NCBI RefSeq assembly: GCF_001010355.1
Contig: NZ_JPLA01000041.1
Location: 1 to 64,000, forward strand
Source of the DNA: Dyella japonica DSM 16301
GTDB lineage: Bacteria > Pseudomonadota > Gammaproteobacteria > Xanthomonadales > Rhodanobacteraceae
Length of the DNA stretch: 64,000 nt
Reading direction: 5' to 3'
In this document: one piece after another, positions 32,829-41,941 of the stretch
Layout: each line of letters begins with the position of its first letter
Position numbering within the stretch: position 1 is the stretch's first letter
Notes under the pieces: model-generated
What the model was told of the DNA's origin: nothing
Database searches by the model: none
What the model saw: the letters and a program-made list of their open reading frames with translations, nothing else
Position numbers and translations under genes: made by a program

Positions 32829-33753
32829 CCTGCGCCCCTATCGCGCCCAGGACGCCGCCGCGTGGGACGCCGTGGTGGGCCGCTCGCGCAACGGCAACTT
32901 TCTGCATCGACGCGGCTACATGGATTATCACGCCGATCGCTTCATCGACAGTTCGCTGGTGGTGGAGCGCGGCAGCGAAATCGTGGCCGTGTTTCCGGCC
33001 AGTCGTCGCGACAACGTGGTCACCAGCCACGGCGGCCTGACCTATGCCGGCCTGATCACCACCCACGAGCTGCGCGCCGATTCCACCTTGTCGGTGTTCG
33101 AGATGCTGGGTGAGCACTACCGCCAGGCCGCGGTGGATCGCCTGATCTACAAGGCTGTGCCGCATATCTTCCATGCGTATCCGTCGGAAGAGGACCTCTA
33201 CGCCTTGCAGCGTGTTGGCGCCAGCCTGAAGCGGCGCGACATCTCCTCGGTGGTGCCGCTGCAGCACGCCGTGGGGTTCTCCGAAGCGCGCCGCCGGGCG
33301 ATCCGGCGGGCGCGCGCGATGGGCGTGGAAGTTCGTCGCAGTGACGATCTCGCCGGCTATCACGCGCTGTTGGGCGAGGTGCTGCGCCGGCACGAAGCCG
33401 TGCCCACGCACAGCCTGTCCGAGCTTGAACTGCTGTGCTCGCGGTTCCCGGGACAGATCGCCTTGCACGAAGCGCGGCAAGGCGACGTGCTGCTGGCCGG
33501 CGCCCTGGTCTACGACTTTGGCCGCACCGTGCATACGCAATACCTCGCCGCGTCGGAGGAGGGCAGGCGCGTGGATGCGCTCAGCCTGCTGCTCGGCAGC
33601 CTGGTCACCGAGGCTTATGCGGACCGCAGCTATCTGAGTTTCGGGATCTCCACCGAACACGAGGGCACGGTGCTCAACAGCGGCCTGATCGCGCAGAAGG
33701 AATCGTTCGGCGCACGCGGCGTGGTGCACGATATCTACGAGTGGGAACTGTGA
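32821..33753 (+). CDS. GNAT/FemAB-like acyltransferase
   Basis: 310 residues. [21 protein letters not shown] at the start and the later [22 protein letters not shown] and [13 protein letters not shown] segments fit the two-subdomain GNAT fold seen in FemAB-like proteins, which attach amino acids or acyl groups to sugars or peptidoglycan. In glycan clusters such proteins are thought to modify an amino sugar. The substrate is unknown. It is coupled to both neighbours by overlapping stops. Confidence 0.65.
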   Translation: MFSLRPYRAQDAAAWDAVVGRSRNGNFLHRRGYMDYHADRFIDSSLVVERGSEIVAVFPASRRDNVVTSHGGLTYAGLITTHELRADSTLSVFEMLGEHYRQAAVDRLIYKAVPHIFHAYPSEEDLYALQRVGASLKRRDISSVVPLQHAVGFSEARRRAIRRARAMGVEVRRSDDLAGYHALLGEVLRRHEAVPTHSLSELELLCSRFPGQIALHEARQGDVLLAGALVYDFGRTVHTQYLAASEEGRRVDALSLLLGSLVTEAYADRSYLSFGISTEHEGTVLNSGLIAQKESFGARGVVHDIYEWEL

Positions 33754-34865
33754 TGGACGTGCCCTTCCTTTCGTTGCGCGAAGTCAACGCCCGTTACGCG
33801 GACGAGCTGAAGGCGGCGGCGTCGCGCGTGATCGATTCGGGCTGGTACGTGATGGGCGAGGAGCTCGCCGCGTTCGAGCGCGAGTTTGCGGCCTACTGCG
33901 GCGTGGCCCATGCCGTGGGCGTGGGCAATGGCCTGGATGCCTTGTCGCTGATCCTGCGCGGCTACAAGGAACTCGGCGCGCTGCGCGACGGCGACGAGGT
34001 GATCGTTCCCGCCAATACCTTCATCGCCACCTTGCTCGCGATCACCGCCAATCAGCTGGTGCCGGTGCTGGTGGAACCGGATCCGGCAAGCTTCAACCTC
34101 GATCCGCAACGCGTTGAGGCGGCGCTGGGTCCGCGCACGCGCGCCATCATGCCCGTGCACCTGTACGGCCAGCTGGCGGATATGGCTGCACTATCGGAGC
34201 TGGCCAATCGACATGGCCTGCTGCTGATCGAGGACGCCGCCCAGGCGCATGGCGCGAGCAGCGCAGGCCGGCGCGCCGGCGCGTTCGGCGATGCGGCCGG
34301 CTTCAGCTTCTTCCCGGCCAAGAACCTGGGTGCGCTGGGCGATGGCGGCGCCATCGTCACCGACAACGACGAGCTCGCCGCGCGCGTGAAGGCCCTGCGC
34401 AACTACGGCTCGGAAGTGAAATACCAGCACCTGTACCTGGGCGCCAATTCGCGGCTGGATGAAATCCAGGCCGCCATGCTGCGGGTGAAGCTGGCCTATC
34501 TGGATGAAGAAGTGGCGATCCGCCGACAAGTGGCCAGTCGCTATCTCGCCGGGATCCGACATCGGCACATCGTGTTGCCGCGCGTCGAGAGCGCGGAGCG
34601 GCACGCGTGGCACTTGTTCGTGGTTCGCTGCGACCAGCGCGACGCCTTGCGGCGACATCTGGAAAGCCATGGCGTGCACAGCCAGGTGCATTATCCGGTG
34701 CCGCCGCATCGGCAGGCAGCGTACCCGGCGCTGCATGAGCTGCGCCTGCCCATCACCGAGCAACTGCACGATGAAGTGCTGAGCCTGCCGATGGGGCCGA
34801 CCATGAACGACGCGTCGATCGAGCGGGTGATCGCCGCCTGCAACACGTTCGAGCGTGCGCCATGA
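33753..34865 (+). CDS. fdtB: DegT/DnrJ/EryC1 sugar aminotransferase (FdtB-like)
   Basis: 370 residues, start ATG overlapping the previous stop (TGATG). PLP-dependent fold-type I sugar aminotransferase: the ring-binding [10 protein letters not shown] and the Schiff-base Lys in [14 protein letters not shown] (about residue 190) are clear. It should aminate the 3-oxo sugar made by FdtA to dTDP-3-amino-3,6-dideoxyhexose using glutamate. With FdtA and the acetyltransferase it completes a nucleotide-sugar branch. The name FdtB is inferred from context; QdtB is equally possible. Confidence 0.88.
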   Translation: MDVPFLSLREVNARYADELKAAASRVIDSGWYVMGEELAAFEREFAAYCGVAHAVGVGNGLDALSLILRGYKELGALRDGDEVIVPANTFIATLLAITANQLVPVLVEPDPASFNLDPQRVEAALGPRTRAIMPVHLYGQLADMAALSELANRHGLLLIEDAAQAHGASSAGRRAGAFGDAAGFSFFPAKNLGALGDGGAIVTDNDELAARVKALRNYGSEVKYQHLYLGANSRLDEIQAAMLRVKLAYLDEEVAIRRQVASRYLAGIRHRHIVLPRVESAERHAWHLFVVRCDQRDALRRHLESHGVHSQVHYPVPPHRQAAYPALHELRLPITEQLHDEVLSLPMGPTMNDASIERVIAACNTFERAP

Positions 34866-36112
34866 ACATCCTGCGCGCCGGCTTCTATGCCTCCTTCGCC
34901 ACCGCGGCAAAACTGCTCGCGGGCCTGGTGATACTCAAGCTGGTGGCGTGGATGGCCGGGCCCGAGGGCGTGGGGCGGCTGGGTCAGTTCATGAGCCTGA
35001 TGTCCATGCTGGCGGTGCTGGCGGGCGGCGGGATCAGTGCGGGCGTGGTCAAGTACGTGGCCGAATATCGCGACCATCCCGAACGGCTGTCGCGCTTGCT
35101 GTCGGCGGCGCTGTGGTATGCGCTGTGCGCGTCCTGCCTGATCGGGTGCCTGGGCCTGCTGCTCAGCCGGCAGCTGGCGGTGTGGCTGCTTGGCGATATC
35201 CGCTACCAGGGGCTGATCGCCGTGCTGGCGGCGGCGCAGCTGGGCATTGCACTGGTCAACTACATCCTTGCCGTGATCAACGGCTTCATGGACGTCAAGC
35301 GCCTGGCCTTTGTGCAGGTGCTCGGTTCGCTGCTCAGCATCGTGGTGGCCTTGCTGCTGGCGCGCTGGCTGCAGCTCTACGGAGCGTTGCTGGCGCTGGT
35401 GATCGGCCAGCTGCTGGTGCTCGCCGTGAGTCTGCCGGCCTGGTGGCGCAGCCCGTATTTCCACCGCGGCATGTTGCGCATCCGCTTCGATCGCGACATG
35501 ACGCTGAGGCTGGCCACCTTCTCGGTGATGACGCTGACCTCGGCGCTGGTGCCGCCGCTGGTCAATATCGCCGTGCGCGATCATCTGGCCGCGCAGTTCG
35601 GCTGGGGGCAGGTGGGCTACTGGCAGGCGGTGAGCAAGGTGTCGGACGCCTACCTGCTGTTCCTCACCACTGCCATCAATGTCTATTACCTGCCCAAGCT
35701 CGCCTCGACCCACGAACGCGCGCCGCTGCTGGCGGAATTGCGGCTCGCCTATCGCTACATCATGCCGGTCGTGCTGCTGCTGGCGGTGGGCGTCTATGTC
35801 TGCCGCAGCTGGGTGACGGCGCTGCTGTTCAGTGCGGACTTCTCCGCCGCCAACAGCCTGTACGCGCCGCAGCTGGTCGGCGACGTGGTGAAGATCGCCT
35901 CGTTCGTACTCTCCTACGTGATGCTCGCCAAAGCCATGACGCGGCTGTTCGTGGCCTCCGAATTCGCGTTTGCGATCAGCTACGTGGTGCTGGTGTACCT
36001 GTTCACCGCGCGCTTCGGGCTGGTCGGGGCGATGTACGCCTTCACGGTGAACTACGCGCTGTACCTGGTCTTCAACGTGATCGTGGTTCGCCGCTATCTG
36101 AGGGAGCTATGA
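34862..36112 (+). CDS. Wzx-type lipid-linked oligosaccharide flippase
   Basis: 416 residues, about 12 hydrophobic helices (MOP superfamily). [20 protein letters not shown] and [18 protein letters not shown] resemble WzxE and other O-antigen translocases. It should flip an undecaprenyl-linked repeat unit across the inner membrane. Start overlaps the aminotransferase stop by four bases. Together with Wzy- and Wzz-like genes downstream it indicates a Wzx/Wzy-dependent surface glycan. Confidence 0.88.
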   Translation: MNILRAGFYASFATAAKLLAGLVILKLVAWMAGPEGVGRLGQFMSLMSMLAVLAGGGISAGVVKYVAEYRDHPERLSRLLSAALWYALCASCLIGCLGLLLSRQLAVWLLGDIRYQGLIAVLAAAQLGIALVNYILAVINGFMDVKRLAFVQVLGSLLSIVVALLLARWLQLYGALLALVIGQLLVLAVSLPAWWRSPYFHRGMLRIRFDRDMTLRLATFSVMTLTSALVPPLVNIAVRDHLAAQFGWGQVGYWQAVSKVSDAYLLFLTTAINVYYLPKLASTHERAPLLAELRLAYRYIMPVVLLLAVGVYVCRSWVTALLFSADFSAANSLYAPQLVGDVVKIASFVLSYVMLAKAMTRLFVASEFAFAISYVVLVYLFTARFGLVGAMYAFTVNYALYLVFNVIVVRRYLREL

Positions 36113-36114
36113 CG

Positions 36115-37059
36115 ATGAATGACGCCAAGTCGACGGGGGCGCGGATCCCGCTGGTCTCCATCCTGGTGCCCGCGTTCAACCACGAGCGCTTCGTGGAACG
36201 CTGCCTGGACAGCGTGCTGGAAGATCCGTATCCGTGCAAAGAGATCGTGATCATCGATGACGGTTCCACCGACGACACGGGCCGACGCATCGCCGCCTGG
36301 ATCGCCAGGCATGGCAACGAGGTGCCGGTGGAGTACGTGCGCCGCGCCAACAAGGGCGTGGCGGCCACGCTCAACGAGCTGGCGGCGCGGGCGCGTGGGG
36401 AATTCCTGCGACTGGGCGCCAGCGACGATTACCTGCTGCCAGGCGGGCTCGATGCGCAGGTCGACTACCTGCTGGCGCATCCCGACAAGTGGGCGGTGAT
36501 CGGCGATTCGGAAGTGGTGGACCAGGACGGCCATCGCCTGTACGACAGCGGCATGCGCGACCTGCACCATGCGGACAAGGCGCTGTATCGCAGTGCCGAG
36601 GGCATCCGCCGCGCGGTGATCACGCAATGGGCCGTCGGCGGGCCGGTGACCCTGGTGCGTCGCCGTGCGCTGGAAACCGTGGCCGGCTGGAGCGAGACGC
36701 TGCGCATCGACGACTGGGATTTCTTCCTGCGCCTGGCCGCGCACGATGCGATCGGCTTCATCGATTGCAATGTGTGCGCCTACCGCATCCACGGCGGCAA
36801 CCTCAGCCGCACGCGCGACGTGCGTACGCGCATCCACAACCTGATGGAGGCGCGCGACGTGGCGATCCGCCGCTCGGCGATGTTCGAGGAGCCGTACCGC
36901 ACCCTGCTGCTGGCGCAGTCGCATCACATGGGCGCCAAGATCGCCTTCCTCGAGCGGCGGGTGTGGGCCGTGGGCTTGCACATGGCGGGCTACGCCTTGC
37001 TGATGCTGAGGTCGCGCACGCGCAGCCGCTGGCCGCACCACCAGTTGGAGCGCGCATGA
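36115..37059 (+). CDS. GT2-family glycosyltransferase
   Basis: 314 residues. GT-A fold with VSILVPAFNHERFVERCLDS and the DDGSTDDTG metal/nucleotide-sugar site (IIDDGSTDDT), then GEFLRLGASDDYLLPG. It is soluble, with a basic tail. It adds a sugar to the lipid-linked unit, and the donor cannot be told. The start at 36115 is preferred: the AGGGAG ribosome site is eight bases from it but only three bases from the ATG at 36109 that overlaps the wzx stop. Confidence 0.88.
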   Translation: MNDAKSTGARIPLVSILVPAFNHERFVERCLDSVLEDPYPCKEIVIIDDGSTDDTGRRIAAWIARHGNEVPVEYVRRANKGVAATLNELAARARGEFLRLGASDDYLLPGGLDAQVDYLLAHPDKWAVIGDSEVVDQDGHRLYDSGMRDLHHADKALYRSAEGIRRAVITQWAVGGPVTLVRRRALETVAGWSETLRIDDWDFFLRLAAHDAIGFIDCNVCAYRIHGGNLSRTRDVRTRIHNLMEARDVAIRRSAMFEEPYRTLLLAQSHHMGAKIAFLERRVWAVGLHMAGYALLMLRSRTRSRWPHHQLERA

Positions 37060-38231
37060 AACAGCTGCTGCGCCTGCCGGCGTTCTACCTGAGCATGCCG
37101 CTGCTGCTGACCTGCGGCCTGACCCTGCTCAGCTACGATCTGCCGCCGGACTATCTGCAGGGCATCCTGCTGCTGGCGGTGATGGCCATCGCCATCTTCG
37201 CGTTCGATGCGGTGGCCGGCATACGCCTGCCGCGCAGCACCGTGTTCCGCCATCGTGATTATGTCGGCACCCGCGACGCCCTGATCGCGCTGCTGTTTGC
37301 CGGCCTGATCGTGGTGTTCTGTCTGCTCGATCTCACCTTGTTCCCGATCCCGCTGTTCTCCACGCCCTCGTCCTACGCCAACATGGAGGGCGGCCGCGAC
37401 CATATCCGCCACGTGTCGGACATGTGCTGGGTGCTGCCGCCAATCGGCCTGCTGTGTGCACGCAGCAAGTGGCTGCGCGTGGCGCTGGTGGTGGCGGGTT
37501 TGCTGTTTCCGGTGCTGGTGATCGATCGCAATCGCATCTTTGCCGCGCTGTTCGCGATGGCCCTGGTGATCCTGTTCCGTCGCGACGATGCGCGTCCGTT
37601 GCCCTGGAAGACCGTGGCGGTGTTGGCGGTGGGCGGGGCGGTGGTGTTTTCGGTGCTGGGCATCCTGCGTTCGGGCACGCTCGACTACGTGACGCTGCCC
37701 TTCAGCGACCTGTACAAGGCCTCGCCACAAGGCGTGAAGTGGTTGTTGCTGTACGCCAGCGCGGGGCCGTACAACTTCGGCTCCATCCTCGCCAAGCACT
37801 ACACGGACAGCCATTTCCTGATCAACCAGCTGGTGCCGATGTCCGGCTCGATCGCCACGGCCGGCACGGGCATACCGCTGGATGCCGCGAACATCAATGT
37901 CGGTACGGAGTTCTTTCCGTTCCTGATGGCGTTCGGCCCCGTCGGCGCGGTAGGTTCGATCATCGCGCTGTATGCGCTGCTGCTGTGGAGCGTGCGCCGG
38001 CTGCAGCCCACCGTACCGCTGTTCGGCTGGCTGATCTTTCTGCGTGTGTCCTATACCTGCCTGATGGCGCCGTTCGCGCCGCAGGCGTTCACCTGGACCA
38101 ATGCCGGTTTCATTGTGCTGTGCCTGCTGATGCAGCTGATCGCCGCGCTGTTGCCGAACCGTCGGCAGGGCCGCCCCCAACACCCCTATGCCCACGCGCT
38201 GTCGAGCGTGGTCCCGCCCTCTCTTCCATGA
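37056..38231 (+). CDS. Wzy-type polysaccharide polymerase (probable)
   Basis: 391 residues, about ten predicted membrane helices and a periplasmic loop, the topology of O-antigen polymerases. Sequence identity in this class is low, so the call rests on topology, size and position between the GT2 and the Wzz-like gene. It should join repeat units in the periplasm. Start overlaps the previous stop by four bases. Confidence 0.65.
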   Translation: MKQLLRLPAFYLSMPLLLTCGLTLLSYDLPPDYLQGILLLAVMAIAIFAFDAVAGIRLPRSTVFRHRDYVGTRDALIALLFAGLIVVFCLLDLTLFPIPLFSTPSSYANMEGGRDHIRHVSDMCWVLPPIGLLCARSKWLRVALVVAGLLFPVLVIDRNRIFAALFAMALVILFRRDDARPLPWKTVAVLAVGGAVVFSVLGILRSGTLDYVTLPFSDLYKASPQGVKWLLLYASAGPYNFGSILAKHYTDSHFLINQLVPMSGSIATAGTGIPLDAANINVGTEFFPFLMAFGPVGAVGSIIALYALLLWSVRRLQPTVPLFGWLIFLRVSYTCLMAPFAPQAFTWTNAGFIVLCLLMQLIAALLPNRRQGRPQHPYAHALSSVVPPSLP

Positions 38232-39100
38232 GTCACGCCACCATGCAAAACGATGAAGTCTACGTATTGGATCTCTGGCACATCCTGGCGCGCGAGTGGG
38301 CGTGGTTCCTGGCCGGCCTGCTGGTGGTGCTGCTGGCGGTGTTTGCCTATACGCACACGGCTCGGCGGCAGTGGGAAGCCACGGCGTTCATCCAGATCGG
38401 GCAGGTGCCGGCGCTGCAAGGCACCGATCCCAAGGTGGAACCGCTGGCGCGCGTGCTTGAACGCCTTCAGCTGGTGCCGTTCCAGAATCATGTGCTGGCC
38501 AATCTCGGCATCAAGGACGATGCGCCGGAAGCGAAGCTGTATCGCAAGAGCGTGAAACTCGATCCCTTGCCCTATGCGGGACCCCTGGTGAAGTTCAGCG
38601 TGCGCGGCTGGTCGCCGGAGCAGGCACGCCAGTTCGCCGAGGCCACCGTGGCGGAGCTGCAGGTGGTGCACCAGGCCTTGATGGCCAAGCCGCTGGCGCT
38701 GACCCAGGCGCGCCTGGAACAGGTGACGGCGGACTTGAAGGCGGCTGAGGCCGAACGCAGCCAGCTGTTGCAGGCGGCCACGCCGGTCGGTACCCGTGAC
38801 AAGGACGCGCAGGGCGCGGGCGTCGCCTCGATGCTGTTGACGGCCACCGATGCGCAGATCCGCGAGCTGCGCCAGACCCAGGGCGAGCTCAACGTTCGCC
38901 TGGCCCATAACTTCACCTACCAGACCTCGTTGATGTGGCCGGTCTATGTGCCACAGGGGCCGGCGTCTCCGAATCTCGCACTGATCTGGGGCATGGGCGT
39001 GCTGTTTGGCCTGTCGCTGGGCGCATTGGCTGCGATTGTGCGCAATGCGCTGCGTCGCGCGCATGTCGCCACCGTCTCATTCAACCAAACGCACGCCTGA
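38228..39100 (+). CDS. Wzz-like chain-length determinant protein
   Basis: 290 residues. Two membrane helices, near residues 25-46 and 255-277, flank a periplasmic helical domain with a coiled-coil (LTQARLEQVTADLKAAEAER), the polysaccharide co-polymerase layout. No cytoplasmic tyrosine-kinase domain is attached, so it belongs with class 1 Wzz proteins. It controls polymer length with Wzy. Start overlaps the wzy stop; ATG at 38243 is an alternative. Confidence 0.8.
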   Translation: MSHATMQNDEVYVLDLWHILAREWAWFLAGLLVVLLAVFAYTHTARRQWEATAFIQIGQVPALQGTDPKVEPLARVLERLQLVPFQNHVLANLGIKDDAPEAKLYRKSVKLDPLPYAGPLVKFSVRGWSPEQARQFAEATVAELQVVHQALMAKPLALTQARLEQVTADLKAAEAERSQLLQAATPVGTRDKDAQGAGVASMLLTATDAQIRELRQTQGELNVRLAHNFTYQTSLMWPVYVPQGPASPNLALIWGMGVLFGLSLGALAAIVRNALRRAHVATVSFNQTHA

Positions 39101-39166
39101 GGGCACCTACAACGGACCGCATGCGCGGCCGCATCGATCAACCTGTAAATACTGTTGGAATCAGCC

Positions 39167-40006
39167 ATGGAACAAGCGAGCCGGCGCCCCTTGGAGGCCA
39201 CCTTGAACGAGGCGCAGCTGCTGGACACGCAGCGCGCCTTCGACAGCGTGGCTGCCGACTATGACGGGCCGCGCGGCAACAATGAGCTGATCCAGCGCAT
39301 GCGCGTCACGCTGTGGAACACCGTCAGCCGCGAAGTGCCCGCCAACGGCCAACTGCTCGACATCGGCTGCGGCACCGGCATCGATGCGCTCGAATTCGCC
39401 GGCCGCGGATACCAGGTGGTGGCCACCGACTGGTCGCCGGCGATGGTGGGCCGCACGCGTTCGCGCGCCGCCGTGGCGGGCCTGGAATCGCATGTCGAGG
39501 CCAGGCATCTTGGCGTGCAGCAGCTGGACCAGCTGCAGGAGGAGTTCGACGGCATCTACTCCAATTTCGGTCCGCTCAATTGCGCGCCCGACCTGCACGC
39601 GGTGGCCGAACAGTGCGCCCGGCTGCTCAAGCCCGGCGGGAAACTGATCTTCTCGGTGATCGGCCGCATCTGCCCGTGGGAAATGGGGCACTACGCCATG
39701 CGTGGACGCTTCCGCCGGGCCAGTGTGCGCGGTACGCGCGGGCCTGCCGCGGTGGGCATGAACAAGCATACGATCTGGACCTACTACTACCTGCCGCGCG
39801 AGTTCTATCGGGCGTTCGCCGATCTGTTCACGCTGGACGACTATCGCGCGCTCAGCCTGTTCATGCCGCCGCCCTACCTGGTGGACTACTACCGCCGCCG
39901 CAAGCCCTGGTACGAAAAGCTGGGCCGTCTGGACGATCGCCTCGGTGCGCTGCCCTTGCTGCGCGACATGGGCGATCACTTCCTCATCGTGATGCGCAAG
40001 CGCTGA
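39167..40006 (+). CDS. Class I SAM-dependent methyltransferase
   Basis: 279 residues. Motif I is LLDIGCGTGIDALEFAGRG (about residues 60-78), with VVATDWSPAMV as motif II and LLKPGGKLIFSVIG as the later strand. Gene position suggests methylation of a sugar or of the peptide/sugar tailored by its neighbours. The start at 39167 has GGAA eight bases upstream; the longer frame starts at TTG. A 66-base gap precedes it, the widest in the operon. Confidence 0.85.
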   Translation: MEQASRRPLEATLNEAQLLDTQRAFDSVAADYDGPRGNNELIQRMRVTLWNTVSREVPANGQLLDIGCGTGIDALEFAGRGYQVVATDWSPAMVGRTRSRAAVAGLESHVEARHLGVQQLDQLQEEFDGIYSNFGPLNCAPDLHAVAEQCARLLKPGGKLIFSVIGRICPWEMGHYAMRGRFRRASVRGTRGPAAVGMNKHTIWTYYYLPREFYRAFADLFTLDDYRALSLFMPPPYLVDYYRRRKPWYEKLGRLDDRLGALPLLRDMGDHFLIVMRKR

Positions 40007-40010
40007 CGCC

Positions 40011-41240
40011 ATGGACGCCTGGTTCGCCCGAACCCATGCCAGTCTCTGCGGAGCGGCATGCGTCGTGCCCGAAGGCATCACGCGGGAGCCACTGCGGATA
40101 CGCGGCAGCCGCATCGATGCCTCGGTGCCGGCCTGGGCGCACCGCATCGACCTGCGCGATCACCTGATCTTTCCCGGCCTGATCAATGCGCACGAACACC
40201 TGCAGGTGAATGCGGTGCCGCCGCTGGCGGGCACGCAGGTGTTTCCCAACAGCTATGCGTGGATCGAGGCGTTCCAGTCGCACTTCAGCGATGCGGCGGT
40301 GTTGGCGGCCTTGCGCGTGCCCAAGGCATTGCGCCTGCGTCACGGCGCACTGAAGAACCTGCTGGCCGGCACCACCTGCGTGGCGCACCACGATCCCTGG
40401 CACGAGGCGCTGGACGCCGCGGATTTTCCGGTGGCGCTGCTGCGCGACTACGGCTGGAGCTACGCACTGGGCTGGAGCTCGTATGGTCCGCCGGTGCAGC
40501 AGAGCTTCGCGCAGACGCCGGTAGACCGGCCCTGGATGATCCACCTTGCCGAAGGCAGCGATGCCACGGCGCAGGCCGAACTGGCCGAGCTGGACGAGCT
40601 GGGCTGCCTGGCCGCGCACAGCGTGCTGGTGCACGGCGTGGGCATGCGCGAGCAGGATATCGATCGGGTGATCGAACGCGGCGCCGGCGTGGTGTGGTGT
40701 CCCACCAGCAATCAACGTCTGCTCGGCTGCACGCTGGATCCGCGCCGGCTGGCCGAGGCAGGGCGTCTGGCGTTGGGCACCGATTCGCGGCTCAGCGGTT
40801 CGCGCGACCTGCTGGAAGAACTGCGCGCTGCATCGACGCACGGCGAGTTGACTTCGCAACAGCTGCTGGGGCTGGTGTCCACCGATGCATCGCGACTGCT
40901 GCGCCTGCCATGGCACGGCAGCCTGCAGGCCGGCGCGCATGCCGACCTGCTGATCGTGGAAGACCGCGGCGGCGATCCGCAGGCTGCGCTGCTGGCGCTG
41001 GAGCGCAGCGACATCCGTGCGGTGGTGCGCGACGGGCGGCCGCGCATCGCCGATACCGACTTTGCCGACTGGTTTGCGGTGGCGGGCGTGGAGACGGTGT
41101 CGGTGCTGCTGGATGGCCGCCCGAAGTTGCTGGCCAAGGCGCTGGCCGATCCTGAGCTGCTGGCGCTGGAGCCGGGGCTCGAACTTGCCACGGTGCGCCA
41201 CGCGCCGATCAACGTTCTGACCGTCGAGGCGCGCTGCTGA
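40011..41240 (+). CDS. Amidohydrolase-superfamily metal-dependent hydrolase
   Basis: 409 residues. The HxH of strand 1 (FPGLINAHEHLQ, about residues 62-64), the His in MIHLAEGSD, the His in VLVHGVGM and the Asp of GTDSRLSGS form the metal site of TIM-barrel deaminases/hydrolases such as guanine or atrazine-type hydrolases (SsnA/TrzN group). It has no signal peptide and works in the cytosol. Such an enzyme is not usual in an O-antigen cluster, so it may act on a cluster-made intermediate. It starts 4 bases after the methyltransferase stop. Confidence 0.82.
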   Translation: MDAWFARTHASLCGAACVVPEGITREPLRIRGSRIDASVPAWAHRIDLRDHLIFPGLINAHEHLQVNAVPPLAGTQVFPNSYAWIEAFQSHFSDAAVLAALRVPKALRLRHGALKNLLAGTTCVAHHDPWHEALDAADFPVALLRDYGWSYALGWSSYGPPVQQSFAQTPVDRPWMIHLAEGSDATAQAELAELDELGCLAAHSVLVHGVGMREQDIDRVIERGAGVVWCPTSNQRLLGCTLDPRRLAEAGRLALGTDSRLSGSRDLLEELRAASTHGELTSQQLLGLVSTDASRLLRLPWHGSLQAGAHADLLIVEDRGGDPQAALLALERSDIRAVVRDGRPRIADTDFADWFAVAGVETVSVLLDGRPKLLAKALADPELLALEPGLELATVRHAPINVLTVEARC

Positions 41241-41941
41241 TGTTGCACCACACTCCCATCCTCGATCCGTCCGACGCCTACGCGCTATGGGCGCCCAGCT
41301 ATCCGGCACGCGCGCACAACCCGGTGATGCTCGCCGAGGAGCGCGCCATGCTCAGCCTGCTGCCGCAGGATTTCAGTGGGCGTAACGTGCTCGATGCCGG
41401 CTGCGGCACCGGACGCTATATGCGGCATGCGGTGCAACGCGGCGCTGCGCGCGTGGTCGGCGTGGACCTGTCGCCCGATATGCTGATGCGTGCGCACGAC
41501 GAACTGGGCAACGTGCGTCGACGCGCCTCGATCGAACTGATGCAGGGCAGCCTGGACCGAATGCCGGTCACCGACGCCTGGGCCGACCTGACCATCTGCG
41601 GGCTGGCCGTGGGGCATGTCGAGCAACTGGAGCCGGTGCTGGCCGAACTGTGCCGCGTCACCCAGCCGGGCGGCATGGTCTTGTGCAGCGACGTGCATCC
41701 GATTGGCCACGCGCTGGGCTGGTTGCGCGATTTCAAGGCCGACGGCCGCCGCTATGCCGTACGCCACACGGCGCATCTGTACAGCCACTGGCATGTCGCC
41801 TGCGCGCGGCTGGGGCTGGATATCGGCTGCGTGCTCGAACCCATGCTCGATCCCACCGATATCCCGCCGGGTGCGCATTTCGACCGCGCGGCGCTCGAGG
41901 TGCCGGTCGCCCTTATTTTCCAGTTGTGGCGCAAGCCATGA
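41240..41941 (+). CDS. Class I SAM-dependent methyltransferase
   Basis: 233 residues, TGATG overlap with the amidohydrolase. Motif I is VLDAGCGTGRYMRHAVQRG (about 49-67), followed by VVGVDLSPDML and LCRVTQPGGMVLCSDVHP. Small-molecule/sugar methyltransferase type (Methyltransf_11). Its partner radical SAM gene overlaps it by four bases, suggesting a joint tailoring step. Confidence 0.85.
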   Translation: MLHHTPILDPSDAYALWAPSYPARAHNPVMLAEERAMLSLLPQDFSGRNVLDAGCGTGRYMRHAVQRGAARVVGVDLSPDMLMRAHDELGNVRRRASIELMQGSLDRMPVTDAWADLTICGLAVGHVEQLEPVLAELCRVTQPGGMVLCSDVHPIGHALGWLRDFKADGRRYAVRHTAHLYSHWHVACARLGLDIGCVLEPMLDPTDIPPGAHFDRAALEVPVALIFQLWRKP

